Source: Candidatus Omnitrophota bacterium | GTDB lineage: Bacteria; Omnitrophota; Gorgyraeia; Gygaellales; Profunditerraquicolaceae | Direction of reading: 5' to 3' | NCBI GenBank assembly: GCA_016208765.1 | Contig: JACQXK010000121.1 | Coordinates: forward strand, 1-44,331 | DNA: 44,331 bases | Shown here: in pieces, positions 40,997 through 44,331 of the stretch | Numbering within the stretch: position 1 is the stretch's first letter | Layout of the letters: the number at the start of each line of letters is the position of its first letter | Made by a program: the position numbers and the translations under genes | The notes under the pieces: model-generated | Databases searched by the model: none | The model's input: the letters and a program-made list of their open reading frames with translations, nothing else | What the model was told of the DNA's origin: nothing

Positions 40997-41817
40997 TGCC
41001 TGCCTCCTGCAAAGTGATAGCCAAACTCTTCAATACACTTTTTCATAATTCCGGCATTGATTTTTTTTACATCATTGGTAAAACCTGCCAATAATGCCCT
41101 GTCACAAAGCATATTGATCAAACGCGGTGTCCCGACGCTAAAATCCATGATCTCCTTAATTGCATCATCGCAAAATTCTATTTCCTTGCCTGCGCCTGCG
41201 GCGCTTAAACGGTGATAGATATAATCTTTTATCTCATTATCCCCAAGAGGATTAATATGGTACTTCACCATAATTCTCTGCCTGATCTGCCTTAACTCAT
41301 GCAGATTTAGTTTATCGTTAAGCTCAGGCTGCCCAACTAGAACTATTTGCAGTAATTTTGATTTTTCAGTTTCAAGATTAGAGAGCAAGCGCACCTGTTC
41401 AAGCATGCCGACAGGCAGGTTTTGAGCCTCGTCAATAATCAGAACCACATTGTTCCCTGCCTCAGATTCATTTAAAAGAAACCTATTCAGTTCCCAGATA
41501 AAACCCAGCCTTGTTTTTTCTTTGGGAACAAGGCCAAAATCGTTCAATATTGCATCAAGTAATTCAGTGTCGGATAAGTACGGATTCAGAATGAAAGCGG
41601 TTTTTACATTTTTTTCCAGCTGATTAATGAAGAAGCGCGTTAGCGTGGTTTTTCCTGTGCCAATCTCTCCTGTGAGCACAATAATTCCCTTTCTTTCATT
41701 GACACCGTAGAGAAGATGAGACAGCGCCTCTTTGTGTTTACTACTAAAGAAGAAAAAAGCGGGATCCGAAGTAACATTAAAAGGCTTTTCTTTTAAACCG
41801 TAGAATTTACAGTACAT
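40993..41817 (-). CDS. ExeA/GspA-like AAA ATPase
   Basis: A 274-aa AAA+ ATPase. It starts MYCKFYGLKEKPFNVTSDPAF, the usual ExeA start, with Walker A GEIGTGKT (50-57), Walker B VVLIIDEAQNLP, and the C-terminal IMDFSVGTPRLINMLCDRAL. I chose the ATG at 41817 with AGAGGTG upstream; an upstream start at 41874 adds 19 unrelated residues. ExeA normally also has a C-terminal peptidoglycan-binding domain; it is missing here, a short form common next to GspB. It is divergent from the PilZ operon. Confidence 0.9.
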   Translation of the reverse strand: MYCKFYGLKEKPFNVTSDPAFFFFSSKHKEALSHLLYGVNERKGIIVLTGEIGTGKTTLTRFFINQLEKNVKTAFILNPYLSDTELLDAILNDFGLVPKEKTRLGFIWELNRFLLNESEAGNNVVLIIDEAQNLPVGMLEQVRLLSNLETEKSKLLQIVLVGQPELNDKLNLHELRQIRQRIMVKYHINPLGDNEIKDYIYHRLSAAGAGKEIEFCDDAIKEIMDFSVGTPRLINMLCDRALLAGFTNDVKKINAGIMKKCIEEFGYHFAGGRQ

Positions 41818-41833
41818 TTGCACCTCTGATGAA

Positions 41834-41861
41834 ATTATAACAAAAAGAGCCAATTTGTAAA
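41834..41861 (-). promoter_or_regulatory. Promoter for the GspA-GspB-like operon
   Basis: On the minus strand, TTTACA (41861-41856), a 16-bp spacer and a perfect TATAAT (41839-41834), followed by AGAGGTG and the ATG at 41817. It lies nearly back-to-back with the plus-strand promoter at 41868. Confidence 0.7.
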
Positions 41862-41867
41862 CAATAA

Positions 41868-41896
41868 TTGACACCGTAAACTAAATATGCTAATAT
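41868..41896 (+). promoter_or_regulatory. Promoter for the PilZ operon
   Basis: A perfect TTGACA (41868-41873), a 17-bp spacer and TAATAT (41891-41896) with an extended TG. It starts only 7 bp from the minus-strand -35, so the two promoters face away from a shared short region that could hold one regulator site. Confidence 0.75.
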
Positions 41897-41950
41897 TTTA
41901 ACCATAAGAGGCAATAAAGCCACGGCTCTTCCTAAAATTCAAGGGTGAAA

Positions 41951-42313
41951 ATGGCATTTAGCCTTCAGGAAAAAAGGCAATTCCCGCGAATCTCTGTTCA
42001 TGCGCCTATTCGTTACCAAATCAGAGGGCAGGGTGAGTTTGAAAATCTAACTTGCGATAATCTCAGTACAGGAGGAGCATGCCTGATAAGCGATAAAATG
42101 CTGCCTCCGGCAACAACGCTGATGATTGAAATACAGCTACTATCCCGGGTCTTTAAAGCAATTGGAAGGATTGTCTGGGCAAATAGTTTGGCGCATTCTT
42201 ATAATACACAATTAGGTGTGCAATTTATTGAAGTAGACCCAAAAGAAGGAAAGTTTTTGAAAGACTTTGTCAACATGAAGCTATCTAACAATCAAACAGG
42301 AAAGGAACAATAA
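41951..42313 (+). CDS. PilZ-domain protein, first copy
   Basis: A 120-aa single PilZ domain. The c-di-GMP-binding elements are present: R-x3-R in KRQFPRISV and D-x-S-x2-G in CDNLSTGGACL. PilZ proteins bind c-di-GMP and switch pilus or secretion machines. The ATG at 41951 is favoured over a GTG at 41945 because of AAGGGTG spacing. It heads an operon with a zinc-type small protein and a second PilZ gene, opposite the GspA-like gene. Confidence 0.88.
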   Translation: MAFSLQEKRQFPRISVHAPIRYQIRGQGEFENLTCDNLSTGGACLISDKMLPPATTLMIEIQLLSRVFKAIGRIVWANSLAHSYNTQLGVQFIEVDPKEGKFLKDFVNMKLSNNQTGKEQ

Positions 42314-42319
42314 ACAGAC

Positions 42320-42520
42320 ATGGCCCAAGAACAAGCAAACACACAAACAGAAGCAAAACCAAAAGCAGAAAAACAAACCAATTGCCCGGTTTGTAATAAA
42401 CCTATTAAAAGATTAAAACGTTTTTACCGTAACGGTATATTTTACTGTGCAAGAAAATGCTGGCTTGCCAATAAAAAGAAAACAGCCGAAGAAAAGAACG
42501 CCGCAGAAAATAAAAAATGA
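42320..42520 (+). CDS. Small zinc-binding-type protein
   Basis: A 66-aa protein with a Gln/Lys/Ala-rich N-terminus, a cysteine pair CPVC, a basic stretch, a second pair C-x3-C in YCARKCW, and a Lys/Glu tail. Four cysteines suggest one zinc. I do not recognise the family. It sits between two PilZ genes and overlaps the second by 4 nt. Confidence 0.7.
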   Translation: MAQEQANTQTEAKPKAEKQTNCPVCNKPIKRLKRFYRNGIFYCARKCWLANKKKTAEEKNAAENKK

Positions 42521-42891
42521 AAAGGTTAAATCCGAAAGATAAAAGGCAACATCCAAGGATTGAAAGCGAACTTCCTATAAAAGTGGCTGCAAATGGTTAT
42601 GATTTCTCTACCACCACCCAAAACGTAAGCTGCCTTGGCGCCTATTGCACGATCACAAAATACATTCCGCCCTTTACAAAGGTGCTCATTAAATTAACGC
42701 TTCCAATAGGCAAGGCCCACACCGGGGTTAATTGCAAAGGGGTCGTCGTAAGAAGTGAAGATGAAGCTACGGGGCATTTTAATATTGCGATTTTCTTTAA
42801 CGACATAAAAGAAAACCAACGTAAAAAGATTGAACAATATGTGAATCAATTCCTTCCGAAGGATACTGCTGTTTCCCGCTTAGCCTGTTAA
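42517..42891 (+). CDS. PilZ-domain protein, second copy
   Basis: A 124-aa PilZ domain similar in layout to the first copy. KRQHPRIES supplies R-x3-R. The second motif reads QNVSCLGAYC, so the usual Asp of D-x-S-x2-G is Asn, which may weaken c-di-GMP binding. It overlaps the small zinc protein gene by 4 nt and precedes DUF4416 by 9 nt. Confidence 0.85.
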   Translation: MKRLNPKDKRQHPRIESELPIKVAANGYDFSTTTQNVSCLGAYCTITKYIPPFTKVLIKLTLPIGKAHTGVNCKGVVVRSEDEATGHFNIAIFFNDIKENQRKKIEQYVNQFLPKDTAVSRLAC

Positions 42892-42900
42892 TTCTAAAAT

Positions 42901-43428
42901 ATGGGCGAAATAAAAAAAACTCCAGTTGTAAAATTATTCATCGGTTTTATTTTTAAAGAAGAACAAGTTTATAATAAAGCAAAGGCCGTTCTTGAAAATA
43001 AATTCGGCAAGGCCGACTTTGAAAGCCGGATTATTAATTTTACACACACCAATTATTACGAAAACGAGCTGGGAAGCAATCTAAAAAAGAGATTTATCAG
43101 TTTTAAGAAATTAATACCGGCAGACAAGCTGGCCCGGATAAAAGTTTTCACAAATAAGCTTGAGAAGAAGTTCTCAAAGAATGCTAAACGATTGATCAAT
43201 ATTGACCCCGGGTACATTGACCTGCCGAAAGTAGTCCTTGCCTCAGCAAAAGATTTTAGCCACCGGATTTACCTGGAAAAAGGCATATTTGCTGAAATAA
43301 CGCTGTTATACCAAAACAGTGCTTTTCGCCATCTTGATTGGACCTTCCCTGATTTTAGGACACAAACTTACTTTCAAATATTAAACCAAATCAGAGAAAT
43401 ATTTCAGAAACAACTTAAAGATGAATAA
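42901..43428 (+). CDS. DUF4416 family protein
   Basis: A 175-aa protein matching DUF4416: VKLFIGFIFKEEQVYNKAK, FTHTNYYENELGSNLKKRF, NIDPGYIDLPKVVLASAKDF and HLDWTFPDFRT are the conserved parts. Function is not known. The family is common in deep-branching and deltaproteobacterial genomes. It overlaps the radical SAM gene by 8 nt, which suggests they work together. Confidence 0.86.
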   Translation: MGEIKKTPVVKLFIGFIFKEEQVYNKAKAVLENKFGKADFESRIINFTHTNYYENELGSNLKKRFISFKKLIPADKLARIKVFTNKLEKKFSKNAKRLINIDPGYIDLPKVVLASAKDFSHRIYLEKGIFAEITLLYQNSAFRHLDWTFPDFRTQTYFQILNQIREIFQKQLKDE

Positions 43429-44331
43429 CAGCTTAGCTATAACCGCAAAAAAATCTCTTGGGCTTCTTGAGTCGTGCTCTATCTGCCCCCGGAAATGCAG
43501 AGTAAACAGGATCAGGAACAACCAAGGATTTTGCAGGACAGGGCTTAAACCAAAAGTTTATAGTTTTATGAGCCATCATGGCGAAGAGCCTCCGATCTCC
43601 GGAACCCAAGGCTCAGGCGCCATTTTTTTCTCAGGATGCAATATGTCCTGTGTATACTGTCAAAATTTCAAATTTAGCCAAGAAGGAGAGGGAAGAGAGG
43701 TAGATTTTAGCGAGTTAGCCCATTTTATGCTTGAATTGCAATCTGCCGGATGCCACAACATTAATCTTGTGACCCCTACTCATGTAATACCACAAATACT
43801 GGCAGCGTTAAACATTGCTGTTTCTGCCGGATTAAAGATACCCATAATTTATAATTCAAGCGGGTATGAATTGCCGCAAACAATCAGAATGTTAGAGAAT
43901 ATCATTGGTGTATACCTTGTGGACATGCGCTATGCCGATGCCAAGATCTCAGAAAAATATTCCAATGCCCCCGACTATCCAAGATACAACCAGGAATCTG
44001 TCAAAGAAATGCACCGGCAGGTAGGAGTTGCTGAATTTAATAACAATGATATAATTAAAAAAGGCTTAATAATAAGGCACTTGGTCCTGCCGGATAATAT
44101 TTCAGGTACCGAGAAAATCATGAAATTTATCGCAGAAGAGGTTTCCACAGAAACATACATAAGCTTAATGAGCCAGTACACGCCTTATTACAAAGCAGGG
44201 AAAATGAACAAGATCTCCCAAAGAATCACCCTTAAAGAATACGAAGAAGCAAAGGAAATTATGAATTCATTTGGGTTATATAACGGCTGGACGCAGGATT
44301 CTTACGGGCTTGAGCATTTAGCAGGCGTACA
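43421..44331 (+). CDS. PflX/COG1313-type radical SAM protein, 3' end beyond window
   Basis: The frame is open to the window edge (303 codons visible). The radical SAM cluster motif is C73-x3-C77-x2-C80 in FFSGCNMSCVYCQN. Further cysteines C19, C22, C26 and C38 (CSICPRKCRV and GFCRTG) may hold a second iron-sulfur cluster. The layout matches uncharacterised PflA homologues (PflX), not the AmmeMemoRadiSam enzyme. The ATG at 43421 overlaps the DUF4416 stop. The target protein is unknown. Confidence 0.88.
   Translation, partial: MNNSLAITAKKSLGLLESCSICPRKCRVNRIRNNQGFCRTGLKPKVYSFMSHHGEEPPISGTQGSGAIFFSGCNMSCVYCQNFKFSQEGEGREVDFSELAHFMLELQSAGCHNINLVTPTHVIPQILAALNIAVSAGLKIPIIYNSSGYELPQTIRMLENIIGVYLVDMRYADAKISEKYSNAPDYPRYNQESVKEMHRQVGVAEFNNNDIIKKGLIIRHLVLPDNISGTEKIMKFIAEEVSTETYISLMSQYTPYYKAGKMNKISQRITLKEYEEAKEIMNSFGLYNGWTQDSYGLEHLAGV

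Noticed and set aside
43421-44331. Radical SAM member of an AmmeMemoRadiSam system with the MEMO-like protein at 21116
   Set aside because: The N-terminal cysteine layout and the segment around the cluster fit the PflX type, and the genes lie 22 kb apart without an AMMECR1 gene.
1-44331. Search for CRISPR arrays, insertion sequences, att sites and prophage genes
   Set aside because: No regularly spaced repeats, transposase or integrase motifs, or direct repeats flanking the tRNA were found by reading.

Overview
This 44.3-kb AT-rich window is a densely packed bacterial chromosome segment. I see no transposase, integrase, phage gene or CRISPR array. Nearly all genes lie on the + strand, often with ATGA-type or short overlaps. 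Only the GspB/GspA-like pair near 40.5-41.8 kb is on the - strand. The cell is a diderm: it has a lipid A-type acyltransferase, heptose genes (gmhA, hldE-C), a TonB-dependent receptor with a TonB-like partner, and an NlpD-like lipoprotein. A small basic protein at 37.75 kb resembles one I know from the Planctomycetes-Verrucomicrobia-Chlamydiae group. Together with a PilT/GspA/GspB set and an Asp23/AmaP pair, this suggests a PVC-related lineage such as Candidatus Omnitrophota. The phylum is an inference and was not tested.

Layout. 0-5.8 kb: a two-subunit aconitase/isopropylmalate-isomerase-type enzyme with a PilT ATPase gene between its subunits, then isocitrate dehydrogenase, malate dehydrogenase, dihydrolipoamide dehydrogenase and a free lipoyl-domain protein, closed by a terminator. 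5.9-9.9 kb: a consensus promoter and a five-gene fatty-acid/polyketide-like cassette (FabG, active-site-less ketosynthase, ACP, FabZ, active ketosynthase). 10-13.1 kb: GAF histidine kinase, single-domain response regulator and GAF-HD-GYP protein. 13.1-16.9 kb: lipid glycosyltransferase, lipid A-type acyltransferase, GT2, Pcm and cobalamin adenosyltransferase. 16.9-19.9 kb: cobalamin riboswitch with terminator, BtuB-like receptor and TonB-like protein.

20-31.8 kb: housekeeping genes: S21 (TTG start), a TIM-barrel protein, MEMO-like protein, DUF1844, Trm112-like protein, aroQ, pepP, efp, accB-accC, Asp23/AmaP, a phosphofructokinase with PPi-type residues, gmhA, hldE-C, thiD2-thiE-thiC, and a tRNA-Gly(CCC) that overlaps the 3' end of thiC. 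31.8-40.5 kb: NlpD-like lipoprotein, orphan ATPase, phosphodiesterase, HIT protein, dGTPase-like protein, a second HD-GYP protein, SPOR protein, small basic protein, SH3 protein, M50 protease and aroB. 40.5-44.3 kb: the GspB/GspA-like pair, divergent from a PilZ - small zinc protein - PilZ - DUF4416 - radical SAM operon that runs off the window.

Themes: central carbon and shikimate steps, B12 uptake and adenosylation, thiamine synthesis, envelope building, and c-di-GMP-linked signalling (two HD-GYP and two PilZ proteins near pilus/secretion ATPases). The most unusual items are the ketosynthase/pseudo-ketosynthase cassette, the tRNA embedded in the end of thiC, the pilT gene inside the aconitase-like pair, and two genes whose promoters predict leaderless mRNAs.
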